Shown here: piece by piece, positions 15,777 through 23,850 of the stretch
How positions within the stretch are numbered: position 1 is the first letter of the stretch
Layout: each line of letters opens with the position of its first letter
NCBI GenBank assembly: GCA_021568835.1
Contig: JAKGSH010000010.1
Span: 1,922,001 to 1,986,000 of the forward strand
Reading direction: 5' to 3'
DNA: 64,000 nt
From: Streptomyces sp. Tue 6430
GTDB taxonomy: Bacteria; Actinomycetota; Actinomycetes; Streptomycetales; Streptomycetaceae
Translations under genes and position numbers: made by a program
The notes under the pieces: generated by a model
The model's input: only the letters and a program-made list of their open reading frames with translations
Database searches by the model: none
Told to the model about the DNA's origin: nothing

Positions 15777-16093
15777 CGGACGCCCCCACCCCCTCCTCCA
15801 CGGACTCCACGGACTCCACGGACTTCACGGACCGCGCGGCGGTGGAGCGGGAACTGCGCGCGATGATCGCGGAGGCCGCCCGCCTGGACGCCGCCGTGGT
15901 CGCCGGGCTCCCCGCCGACACCGACCTGTTCGGCACGGAGATCGGCCTGACCTCGCTGGCCGGGGTGGCGCTGCTGGGCGCGGTCGACGCCCGGTTCGGC
16001 GTCGACGTCGCCGCGCTGGACCTCAGCCTGGACAGTCTCCAGTCCATCGCCGCCCTGACCGACTTCGTGACCGCGCACCGGGGCGGCCGCTGA
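15773..16093 (+). CDS. Free acyl carrier protein
   Basis: 106 residues with a Ser/Thr/Asp-rich lead (four near-repeats of STD-like codons) and then a four-helix carrier domain. The phosphopantetheine attachment site is S61 in EIGLTSLAGVALL, a variant of the usual D-S-L. The likely partner transferase is encoded at 10951-11709 and the likely loader is the FkbH protein just upstream, whose stop overlaps this GTG start. No ketosynthase or condensation domain is nearby, so the carrier probably delivers a single acyl unit. Confidence 0.88.
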   Translation: MTDAPTPSSTDSTDSTDFTDRAAVERELRAMIAEAARLDAAVVAGLPADTDLFGTEIGLTSLAGVALLGAVDARFGVDVAALDLSLDSLQSIAALTDFVTAHRGGR

Positions 16094-16229
16094 GGCGCAC
16101 GCGCCCGCGTGTGCGCGACAAGGGTGATCCGGCGGGTGCCGCCGTGACCTGCCCGAGGGGCCGGCGTTGAACGGGGAGTGCGGTGGCGCGATCTGCTGCC
16201 GTGCGTACCGATTCCCTAAGGAGAACGTG

Positions 16230-16556
16230 ATGTCTCGCATCGCGAAGGCAGCCGCTGTCGCCGTCGGCGCCGGCGCCATGATGGTCGGCGGAGCCGGCCT
16301 GGCCATGGCGGACGCGGGCGCGCAGGGCGCGGCCGTGGGCTCGCCGGGCGTCCTGTCCGGCAACCTCGTCCAGGCTCCGGTCCACGCGCCGGTCAACCTG
16401 TGCGGCAACACCGTCAACGTCGCTGCTCTGCTCAACCCGGCCTTCGGCAACACCTGCGCCAACGTCAGCGACCACGGCAAGGGTGAGCACAAGGGCGGCG
16501 ACGACAAGGGCGGCGAGCACCACGGCGGCGGCGAAGCCGGTGGCTACGGCGGCTGA
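16230..16556 (+). CDS. Chaplin with charged Gly/His/Lys tail
   Basis: 108 residues starting at ATG 16230 behind AAGGAG. A signal peptide (SRIAKAAAVAVGAGAMMVGG) is cleaved near AMA-DAG. The mature protein has one chaplin domain with the typical GVLSGNLVQAPVHAP and NLCGNTVNVAALLNPAFGN, and its two conserved cysteines. Chaplins are secreted, assemble as amyloid at the air-water interface and lower surface tension for aerial growth. The last 30 residues are unusual: glycine-, histidine- and lysine-rich repeats (KGGDDKGGEHHGGG) not found in the short chaplins I know. A terminator follows. Confidence 0.93.
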   Translation: MSRIAKAAAVAVGAGAMMVGGAGLAMADAGAQGAAVGSPGVLSGNLVQAPVHAPVNLCGNTVNVAALLNPAFGNTCANVSDHGKGEHKGGDDKGGEHHGGGEAGGYGG

Positions 16557-16580
16557 CGTCGCCCCGCGACACCCCCGCGA

Positions 16581-16613
16581 GAGAGCCCCGGCACCTCGAG
16601 CGCCGGGGCTCTC
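16581..16613 (+). terminator. Hairpin terminator behind the chaplin gene
   Basis: GAGAGCCCCGGC (16581-16592) pairs perfectly with GCCGGGGCTCTC (16602-16613), followed by CCCTTTCTTC. It lies between the convergent chaplin and tyrosinase genes and may stop both. Confidence 0.85.
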
Positions 16614-16618
16614 CCCTT

Positions 16619-16681
16619 TCTTCGGTTTCTTCGGTTTCTCCAGCCTTTCCGGCTTCTCCGGCTTCTCCGGCTTCTCCGGAA
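16619..16681. repeat. Degenerate 9-bp tandem repeat (TTCTCCGGC)
   Basis: About seven units drift from TTCTTCGGT through TTTCTCCAG to three perfect TTCTCCGGC copies. The repeat is intergenic once the tyrosinase C-terminus is corrected, so it is probably replication-slippage DNA. The strand carrying it is almost entirely T, C and G. Confidence 0.8.
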
Positions 16682-16723
16682 CCCCGTGCTTCCCGTGCGT
16701 CGGCGACGGTCCGCCGGGCGGCC

Positions 16724-18045
16724 TCAGGCGTACCGGTAGATCCCTCCCGCGTCCTCCAGCCGGTCCGGAGTGACGTCCCACGGGGCAGCGTCTGGTGCCG
16801 GGCGACGACCCGGTCGTGCTGGTCGCTGCCCGGCAGCGGCGGCCGGGCGGGGAGATAGCGGTGTTCGCGGTGCCGTCGCTGCCAGCGGGTCCACAGCAGG
16901 TCGACGAAGGCGTGGTGCAGCCAGAACACCGGGTCGTTGACCGACGCCCCGCCGACCATGGCCCCGCCCACCCAGCGGTGCACCCGGTTGTGGTTGAGCC
17001 AGGCGCTGCTGCCCCGGCCGGTCCCCCACCCCTCCAGCTTGTTGCGGAAGCCGCGGGTGACCGTCGAGTCCCAGGGTGAGACGTCGTAGACCGGGTCCTT
17101 CAGCGCCCGTTCGACGTCGGCCTTCGTCGGCAGGGCGATCGGGTCGCGGGCCCGGCCGAGGTCGCGGGTGAGGAACTCCACGTCGGTGACGTTCTCCCTG
17201 ATCGTCCAGTTGCCCGTGGAGTAGGCGAACGGCCCCGTCGTCACCTGACGGTCGGAGCGCCGCCCGTTGCCGCCGAGGAGGTCCGCGGTCCAGGGCGCGG
17301 AGGTCGCCGTGCGGTCCCGCGTCCAGTCCCAGTACGGCACCGTCACCGAGGGATCGACGCGGCGCAGCGCGTTCTCCAGGTCCAGCAGGAACCGGCGGTG
17401 CCAGGGCAGGAAGGACGGCGCCATGTGGGCCGTCCGCAGGCCGCCCTCGCCGTCGGAGACGTAGTGGTCGATGTGCATGCGCACGAACTCGTCGTACTCG
17501 CCCCGGCGTTTCAGCTTCAGCAGGGCCCGGACGAAGCGCCGGCGCTCGTCGGCGGTGAGCGTGCTGACGTCCCTACGGATGTAGACCACGGTGTCCCCCA
17601 GGTGTGTGTGACGGCCGGTGTCGGCGGGGGCCCGCAGCAGTTGTCCGGGGCCCAGTTCGTCGACGGCGGCGCGGACCGCGTCCAGCGGACCGGCGTACGA
17701 GCGGTAGTGGTCGACCATGCTCAGCCAGGTGCCGTCGGCTCGGCGCATGAGATGCAGCGGGCGGCCGTCGACGGTGATCTCCCAGCGGCCGGCGTCGGCC
17801 GCGCCGGTCGGCGGGACGAGACGGCCGAGCAGCCGGCGCCCGAGGTAGGTCTCGTCGAAGGCGGCTTCCGCGGGCCCGGGGCCGCCGGGGCGGCGGGTGG
17901 GCCGCGAGGCGGCGACGAGCGGGGTGAGCGCGAAAGCCGCGGCGGCGGCGAACAGGGCCCGCAGGGCGTCCCTGCGGGGTGCGCGTCTCGGCGTCTGTGC
18001 CGGGACCGTGGTCACGGCGGCGGTTGCGTCCACGCTGACGGCCAT
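16724..18045 (-). CDS. Tyrosinase with fused MelC1-like cofactor domain (one-base deletion)
   Basis: 440 residues when restored. ATG at 18045 follows GAGGAG. The N-terminus has a twin-arginine-type signal (RRAPRRDALRALF) and a MelC1-like copper-chaperone domain (residues about 50-125, with GRWEITVDGRPLHLMRR). The type-3 copper tyrosinase follows: first site HIDHYVSDG...HMAPSFLPWHRRF, second site LNHNRVHRWVGG...DPVFWLHHAFVDLLW. Streptomyces usually encode MelC1 and MelC2 separately. The G run at 16782-16785 lacks one base; restored, the end reads LPPWDVTPDRLEDAGGIYRY. It oxidises tyrosine to dopaquinone for melanin, probably outside the cell. Confidence 0.88.
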
Positions 18046-18199
18046 GTGTGCTCCTCGTCCGGTTCCGTTGTCCACCAGCGGTAACCGTCCGACGGCCCGC
18101 GGGGTCACCGTGCGGACCGGGAAGAACGACAGGCCCGGACGGCGGGGCCCGGGCCGGTGGCCGGGCCGGCTGCTCGGAGGGGCCGGCCGGGCGGGCCGG

Positions 18200-18718
18200 C
18201 TACAGGCCCCGGCCGAGTCCGAGGTCGGCGCCCGGCACCGTCTGCAGGACCGGGGTGAGCACGCCGGCCTGCGGCAGTTGGAGGCCCGGCAGACCGAACC
18301 GGTCGGGGTCGGGGGCGGTGAGCGGGGCGTCCAGGGTCAGACCGGGACCGAGGGCGCGCAGATCGGAGGCCGGGGCGTCGACGCCGACGTGGTGGGACCC
18401 GTCGCCGAGGACCTCCGGCAGCGCCGTGCGCGCGTCCAGTCCGGGGAGCCCGGCGGAGACCGGCAGTTGCGGGATCACCCGCTCCGGGACGAGGCGGCCC
18501 TCGACGTACCGCGGACCCTCGGGGGCGCCCGGCAGCGGCAGCGGGAGCTCGCCGCCGATCCGGGGCAGTTCCACGTGGAGGGACCTCTCCACGCCGTCCA
18601 GCGGGACGGGGACGGGGACCGTGCCGACCGCGGCGGCGGGGGCCGCGGAGGCTGCGCCGGCCGCGGCAGCCGCACAGGTGAGCACGGCGGCGAGGGTTCC
18701 TCGGGTGGTCGACTTCAT
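18200..18718 (-). CDS. Small secreted protein, unknown function
   Basis: 172 residues from ATG 18718. A signal peptide (KSTTRGTLAAVLTCAAAAAG) is followed by a proline-, leucine- and glycine-rich mature chain (GTVPVPVPLDGVERSLHVE, LTAPDPDRFGLPGLQLPQ) without cysteines. I do not recognise a family. Its place between tyrosinase and chaplin suggests a cell-surface role in aerial hyphae. Confidence 0.7.
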   Translation of the reverse strand: MKSTTRGTLAAVLTCAAAAAGAASAAPAAAVGTVPVPVPLDGVERSLHVELPRIGGELPLPLPGAPEGPRYVEGRLVPERVIPQLPVSAGLPGLDARTALPEVLGDGSHHVGVDAPASDLRALGPGLTLDAPLTAPDPDRFGLPGLQLPQAGVLTPVLQTVPGADLGLGRGL

Positions 18719-18854
18719 CTCGGGTGGAGGCCCTTTCGGAGTTCGGTACGGGTCGGTGGCCTGCGTACCGGGTAACGAGCCGAAAAACGGCATCAGTTCA
18801 CGAATCACCCGGATGGCGCAGCAGTGCGACCGCGGGGTGGTCGGACCGCCCGCC

Positions 18855-18912
18855 GATCCGTAGATCCGTGGATCCGCCGATTCAGAGATCCGACGATCTG
18901 CCGATCCAGCGA
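18855..18912. repeat. GATCCG-type short repeats, about 8-10 bp period
   Basis: GATCCG, GATCCG, GATCCG, GATTCA, GATCCG, GATCTG and GATCCA follow one another every 8 to 10 bases in the gap between two minus-strand genes. It could be regulator sites or slippage DNA. No gene is seen in 18719-18967. Confidence 0.6.
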
Positions 18913-18967
18913 TGCGCCGGTGGACCGTGCGGACCGGTCCCCCGTGGAGGGCCGGCGGTCCGTGTCG

Positions 18968-19465
18968 TCAGACGCGCAGGCTCCGGGCGGGCACGATGAT
19001 GTGCGCGGCCGCCCTCAAGGTCTCCTCGTCGCCCGCGAACGCGTTCAGCGCCTCGGGCGCGACGGTCGCACCGGGCACGTCACCGGGCCAGGGGCGGGTG
19101 GTGAAGAGGAAGTAGGCGAAGCCGCGCTCGGCCACCGCTTCGAGCCACTCCGGTCGCACCGTGCACTGGGTCTTGAGCCAGGGCATGGTCACGACGGCCT
19201 GGCCGGCCACGACCAGCATGCTGACGGGCAGGCTCGGCCTCTGGGTGCCGTCGGTGATCTCGCCGACCGGCAGGCCGCTGTCGACCAGCAGCCGCTCGAC
19301 AGCGGCCGTCGCGCCCTCGGGGCCGCCGGGGCCGTTGCCGAGGGAACAGGCGAGGAGGTAGGGCATCGCGCGGCCGTCCGCGGCCTCGCCGCTCCACGGC
19401 ATCATGACGAGGGTCCCGAGGTCGGCGACGGGAAAGGGGCGGATCGCGCCGGAGGTTGAGGTCAC
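18968..19465 (-). CDS. Streptomyces conserved protein of the DUF5949 type
   Basis: 165 residues from GTG 19465, beginning TSTSGAIRPFPVADLGTLVM, which I recall as a conserved Streptomyces family (DUF5949); the name rests on memory only. No signal peptide; alpha/beta composition with strands such as PVSMLVVAGQAVVTMPWL. It is the only clearly cytosolic product among its secreted neighbours. Function unknown. Confidence 0.7.
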   Translation of the reverse strand: MTSTSGAIRPFPVADLGTLVMMPWSGEAADGRAMPYLLACSLGNGPGGPEGATAAVERLLVDSGLPVGEITDGTQRPSLPVSMLVVAGQAVVTMPWLKTQCTVRPEWLEAVAERGFAYFLFTTRPWPGDVPGATVAPEALNAFAGDEETLRAAAHIIVPARSLRV

Positions 19466-19582
19466 CGCGCGACCCTAAGGCGTCCCCGGGGTCCGCCCCG
19501 ACGGTTGTCACCCGGGCGGAGGACACCGGACGGGTGCTCCACACGAACGGGGGACGGTGCGGCCGGCCCGTCTCGAACAACG

Positions 19583-19621
19583 CGGACGGCCGGTCCCGTT
19601 CGTGCCGGGACCGGCCGTCCG
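19583..19621 (-). terminator. Hairpin terminator, 15-bp perfect stem
   Basis: CGGACGGCCGGTCCC (19583-19597) pairs with its complement at 19607-19621 around a 9-base loop. It follows the small secreted gene read leftward from 19923. Confidence 0.85.
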
Positions 19622-19641
19622 GAGGGCCTGCGGGCGGTACG

Positions 19642-19923
19642 TCAGCCCCGCAGGGGCAGGCCGCCGAGGAGCGAGCCGGGGGCGTTGAGCGCGGTGGTCG
19701 CGTCCTTGACCGTGCTGAGGGGGGAGTTCTCGTTCTCCGTGTCGAGCGCGTTCGACCGGTGCTTCAGCGGCATCACGTCGACGGGGCCCTTGGTGAGCGT
19801 GTTGACGGCGCCGTTGAGGCTGGTGGGGGTGAGGTCGGCGGTGTCGTTCGCGAATGCCGGGACGGCGGCACCCGCGATCACCATGGATCCGGCAACGACA
19901 GCGGCAGCCTTCAGGGACTTCAT
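19642..19923 (-). CDS. Small secreted protein, 93 aa
   Basis: ATG at 19923 follows GAAAGG. The signal peptide KSLKAAAVVAGSMVIAGAA ends at AFA-NDT. The mature 68 residues (TPTSLNGAVNTLTKGPVDVM, then STVKDATTALNAPGSLLGG) have no cysteine and weakly resemble rodlin-sized surface proteins without their C-P-C motif. It lies between chaplin and tyrosinase genes and has its own terminator. Function unknown. Confidence 0.75.
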   Translation of the reverse strand: MKSLKAAAVVAGSMVIAGAAVPAFANDTADLTPTSLNGAVNTLTKGPVDVMPLKHRSNALDTENENSPLSTVKDATTALNAPGSLLGGLPLRG

Positions 19924-20132
19924 CGGGGACCTTTCTTCGGCGCCCCGGCGACTCAGGTCACCAGGGGGGATTCTGACGCCGTGCCTAACGATGTGCGACG
20001 ACGGCGGAAACCCCGGGGCGCGGAAGAATTCCGCACTCCCGCGCGGGCCCACCCGAACGCCGGGGTGCGGGAAGGAGAGGCGGCGAAGCCGAGGACGAGG
20101 GTGGCGCACAGGACGGTGCCGGACAACGCGAA

Positions 20133-20161
20133 CGGCCGCCCTCCTGGCGGAAGGGCGGCCG
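20133..20161 (-). terminator. Hairpin terminator of the second chaplin gene
   Basis: CGGCCGCCCT (20133-20142) pairs with AGGGCGGCCG (20152-20161) about 40 bases beyond the chaplin stop, read leftward. Confidence 0.75.
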
Positions 20162-20200
20162 CGGGACGCCGTACGCGTCGTGACCTCGGTCGAGGAGACG

Positions 20201-20440
20201 TCAGTTGTTGACGCAGGTGTTGCCGAACGCCGGGTTCAGCAGGCCGATCACGTCGACGGTGTTGCCGCAGACGTTGACCGGGGCGTGGACGGGCAGCTGG
20301 ATGACGTTGCCCGACAGCACGCCCGGGGAGTGCGCGGCGACCGCTTCGGCGCCACTGTCGGCGGCGGCGATGCCGGAGGCGCCGGCGACGGCCGCGGCGG
20401 CAACGGAGGTCAGGACCAGGCCCTTCGCGATACGCGACAT
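20201..20440 (-). CDS. Short chaplin
   Basis: 79 residues from ATG 20440 with AAGGAG at the right distance. Signal peptide SRIAKGLVLTSVAAAAVAG ends at IAAADS. One chaplin domain makes up the mature protein: GVLSGNVIQLPVHAPVNVCG and GLLNPAFGNTCVNN, with two cysteines for the intramolecular disulfide. This is the standard short-chaplin form (ChpD-H type) that self-assembles on aerial hyphae and spores. It is transcribed away from the exopolysaccharide operon. Confidence 0.95.
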   Translation of the reverse strand: MSRIAKGLVLTSVAAAAVAGASGIAAADSGAEAVAAHSPGVLSGNVIQLPVHAPVNVCGNTVDVIGLLNPAFGNTCVNN

Positions 20441-20684
20441 GGAGAGGTGCTCCTTGGGGTTTTGACACATACACCCGGGCGGGGATGCCCGGCGGTGTGT
20501 CAACGCGCGACATCACCCGGAGTTTTGCCTCCGAACGGGTGAAGTGGCGCCGCGCCGGCCTTCACGGCTCCGACACAGATAGCCGATTTCTCCTTATTAA
20601 TCACGTTCATGACTAGAGTGACGGCTCGTCACCCGCACGCCTGTCGCCACCCACCTCGCACCTTTCCGGAAGGGCACGTCGGTC

Positions 20685-21151
20685 ATGCGCCATTTCCCGG
20701 GTCCGCCGCCGCGCCGCGCGACGGCGGGAGCCGTCGCCCCCGCCTCCCGGTGGGCCTCGGGGGCGCCCCGGCCGCTCCCGCACAGGCCGCTCCCGCCCCG
20801 GTCGCCCCGAAGGCCGGGCGCCCCGCGGTCGCCCGCGACGGGCACTGCGGCCGTTCGGGTGATTCGTTCACGCTCTCGACCGGCGTACGGGGTGCCTCGG
20901 CGCCGTCCGACCCGGTCCACCCGGTCGACCCGTCCGACGATGTGCCGAACTCCACGATCAGCGGCCCGGGGGCGGCTCCGGCGGCGCGTGTACCGGCGTA
21001 CGCCCACACGTCCGGTGACGGCCGCGATGTGTTCGATCTGCGAGCGGGTTTGCGGCGCGGTGGTGACCAGCCGGCCTTCCGGCTCGTTCCCCAGCGGGAC
21101 GCGGCATGGGCCGGCGTGTTCTTCGCCGCCGTCGGCACACGGAAGCAGTAG
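20685..21151 (+). CDS. Putative secreted protein, frameshifted in the signal region
   Basis: Starts at ATG 20685 (RHFPGPPPRRATAGAVAP). After the C run at 20737-20741 the good coding sequence continues in another frame (LPVGLGGAPAAPAQAAPAP, then DGHCGRSGDSFTLSTGVRG) to a stop at 21151. One extra base joins them into 155 residues with an alanine-rich signal peptide. I recognise no domain. It directly precedes the exopolysaccharide operon and may be its first gene. A short inverted repeat GTGAC/GTCAC lies upstream at about 20617-20631. Confidence 0.5.
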
Positions 21152-21200
21152 GCGCGTTCCCGCCCGTCCCGAGCGCCACCGTGAGCGAGGAAACCGCGCG

Positions 21201-22391
21201 ATGCACCAGCCAGAACCCGACGTCGGACCGCGGGTCCTGCACCTCACCCAACCCGTGGCCGGCGGGGTCGCCCGCGTCGTGACGGACCTGGCGCGCGCCC
21301 AGCTCGCCGCCGGGCTGCGCGTCGCCGTCGCCTGCCCCGCCGGCGCCCTCGCCGAGGACCTGCGGTCCCTGGGCGCGGACGTGCGGCGGTGGGAGGCGTC
21401 GCGGGCGCCGGGGCCCTCGCTGCCCGGTGAGGTGCGGCGGCTCGCACGGGTGCTCGACGCGGTGCGGCCCGACCTGGTGCACGCGCACAGCGCCAAGGCC
21501 GGGCTCGCCGGGCGGCTCGCCGTACGGGGGCGGATCCCGACCGTGTTCCAGCCGCACGCCTGGTCGTTCGAGGCGGTCGGCGGGGCCACCGCCGCGCTGG
21601 CCCTCGGGTGGGAGCGGTTCGGGGCGCGCTGGGCCGACCGGCTGGTGTGCGTGAGCGAGGCGGAGCGGGCGACCGGGACGCGGGCCGGCATCGCCGGGCG
21701 GTGGGCGGTCGTCCCCAACGGTGTCGATCCGCGGCGCTTCCACCCGGCCCCCGTCGACACCGTGCGCGCCGCGCTCCTGCCGGACACCGACGTGGCCGCC
21801 CCGCTCGTGGTGTGCGTGGGGCGGCTGTGCCGGCAGAAGGGGCAGGACGTGCTGCTGGACGCGTGGGACGCCGTCGCGGCCGCCGTACCGGGAGCCCGGC
21901 TCGCCCTGGTCGGCGATGGTCCGGACCACGACGCGCTGCGCTCCCGCGCCCCGGAGACGGTGCTGTTCGCGGGGTCCGTCACCGACGCGGTCCCCTGGTA
22001 CCAGGCCGCCGACCTGGTGGTGCTGCCCTCGCGCTGGGAGGGCATGGCGCTGGCCCCGCTGGAGGCGCTGGCCTGCGGGCGGCCGGTGGTGGTGACCGAC
22101 GTGGACGGCGCCCGCGAGAGCCTGCCGGCCGCGCTCGCGCCCCGCTGCCTGGTCGCCCCGCAGGACGCCGCCGCGCTGGCCCGGGCGGTCACCGGGCTGC
22201 TGCTCGACCCGCTGCTGCGGGAGTCCCTCAGCCATCAGGGGCGCCGCCACGTCCTGTCCACGCACGACGTGCGGCGCACGGCCGGGCAGGTCGCGGACGT
22301 GTACCGCGACCTGCTCGGCCGGCAGCCGTCCGCCGCCGGTCACCCGGCGCGGGTCGTGCCCACCGAGTACAGGGAGTCCATCCACTCGTGA
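21201..22391 (+). CDS. Glycosyltransferase family 4, exopolysaccharide operon
   Basis: 396 residues. A GT-B retaining glycosyltransferase. The N-terminal acceptor lobe has LHLTQPVAGGVARVVTDLAR and the H-A-H-S-A-K-A strand. The donor lobe has VPNGVDPRRFHP, VGRLCRQKGQDVLLDAW and the E-x7-E motif in PSRWEGMALAPLEALACG. It should add one sugar to a lipid-linked repeat unit on the inner membrane face. The stop overlaps the GTG start of the next gene, marking a coupled operon. Confidence 0.92.
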   Translation: MHQPEPDVGPRVLHLTQPVAGGVARVVTDLARAQLAAGLRVAVACPAGALAEDLRSLGADVRRWEASRAPGPSLPGEVRRLARVLDAVRPDLVHAHSAKAGLAGRLAVRGRIPTVFQPHAWSFEAVGGATAALALGWERFGARWADRLVCVSEAERATGTRAGIAGRWAVVPNGVDPRRFHPAPVDTVRAALLPDTDVAAPLVVCVGRLCRQKGQDVLLDAWDAVAAAVPGARLALVGDGPDHDALRSRAPETVLFAGSVTDAVPWYQAADLVVLPSRWEGMALAPLEALACGRPVVVTDVDGARESLPAALAPRCLVAPQDAAALARAVTGLLLDPLLRESLSHQGRRHVLSTHDVRRTAGQVADVYRDLLGRQPSAAGHPARVVPTEYRESIHS

Positions 22392-23841
22392 CTGCGGAAA
22401 GCACCGTCCCCCGCCGACTGCGGAAAGCACCCTCCCCACGCCCGGCGCACAGCCCGGGTTCTCCCACGCCCCGGTCATGCCGCGGCGCGAGAGCGCGGCG
22501 GGATTCCGCTTCCCGGCCCGGCGGCCCGCCACCCGGCCCGTCCCGCCGTTGCCGCTGCTGCTCGCCGACGGTCTCGCCGTGCTGGCGGGCGCCCTGGCCC
22601 TGGCCGGGGCACAGCGCCGCCCGCTGATCGTCGCCGCGCTGGCGACGGCGACGATGCTGCTGCTGCGCCCCCACCGCTCACGGCCGGTGGCCGGAATCCT
22701 GGACGAACTGCCCGCCGTGTGTGGACGGATCGCGGTGGCCTGGCTCACGCTGGGGGCGCTCGTGGCGGCGTACGCCCCGGCGCACGCGCTGTCCGCGGGG
22801 ACCCTGGCCCTCGGGTTCGCCACGCAGGCCCTGGCCGGCTGCACCGGCCGGGCCGTCGTCCACCTGCGGCGCCGCCGGGCGCTGCTGCGCCACCCGCGCG
22901 CCGCGCTGGTCGTCGGCCCGGTGGCCACCGCGCAGCGGGTGGCGGCCGGGGTGCTGCGCCACCCCCGCTACGGGGTACGGCCGGTCGGCATCGTCGCCGA
23001 ACACGTCGGCCACCCCGACGGGACCGACGGGCTCCCGGTGCTGACCACCGGTCAGGAGGTGCAGCGGGCCCTCATCCAGAACGGCGTCCGCGAGGTCCTG
23101 TGCGTCCACCCCTCGGTGCGCACCGCGCAGGGTCCGCTGCTGCGGGCGCTCGCCGAGTCGGGCTGCACCGTGTGGGAGGTCGACGCCGACACCCCGTCGT
23201 ACGCGAGCCGCGAGCAGCTCGCCGGGTTCCCCTGCCGGCGGCTGGACATGGGCACCGGGCGCGGCGGCGGCCTCGGCAAGCGGCTGCTGGACGTCGCGGC
23301 GTCGGGGATCCTGCTGCTGCTGGTCGGCCCGCTGCTGCTGGTGTTCGCGACGGTGCTGCGGCTGACCGGCGGGCCGGGCGTGGTGTTCCGGCAGGAACGG
23401 ATCGGCCGGGACGGCCGCCCGTTCACCCTGCTGAAGTTCCGCACCCACCGTCCGGTGGACGAGCACGAGTCGGCCACCAGGTGGAGCGTGGCGGGAGAGG
23501 TGCGGATGAGCCCGTTCTGCCGCTTCCTGCGCGAGACCTCGCTGGACGAACTGCTCCAGCTGTGGAACGTGCTGCGGGGCGACATGAGCCTGGTCGGTCC
23601 GCGCCCCGAACGCCCTTACTTCGTCGCCCAGTTCAGCCAGAACCACCCCGGTTACGCGGCCCGGCACCGGATGCGGACCGGCATCACCGGCCTCGCCCAG
23701 ATCCACGGGCTGCGCGGTGACACCTCCATCGAGGACCGGGCCCGGTTCGACAACGCCTACATCGACAACTGGTCGCTGTGGCAGGACGTCTGCATCCTGC
23801 TGCGCACCGCGGCCGCCCTCGTGCGACCGACCGGGAGCTGA
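22388..23841 (+). CDS. Polyprenyl-phosphate sugar-1-phosphate transferase (one-base deletion near start)
   Basis: 484 residues when restored. This integral membrane enzyme starts the repeat unit by moving a sugar phosphate to undecaprenyl phosphate. It has four N-terminal hydrophobic segments, a nucleotide-binding-like middle (ALVVGPVATAQRVAAG), and the catalytic bacterial sugar transferase domain: GKRLLDVAASGILLLLVGPL, VFRQERIGRDGRPFTLLKFR, LDELLQLWNVLRGDMSLVGP. GTG at 22388 overlaps the upstream stop. The C run at 22408-22412 lacks one base before the good frame resumes; otherwise the inner ATG at 22477 would have to be used. Confidence 0.9.
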
Positions 23842-23850
23842 AACCGTCCG

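Noticed and set aside
14192..16093. Classical polyketide or nonribosomal peptide cluster
   Set aside because: Only a free carrier protein, an FkbH protein and a phosphopantetheinyl transferase are present; no ketosynthase, acyltransferase, condensation or adenylation domain is seen in the window.
16619..16681. CRISPR-like array
   Set aside because: Units are 9 bp without spacers, and no cas genes are nearby.
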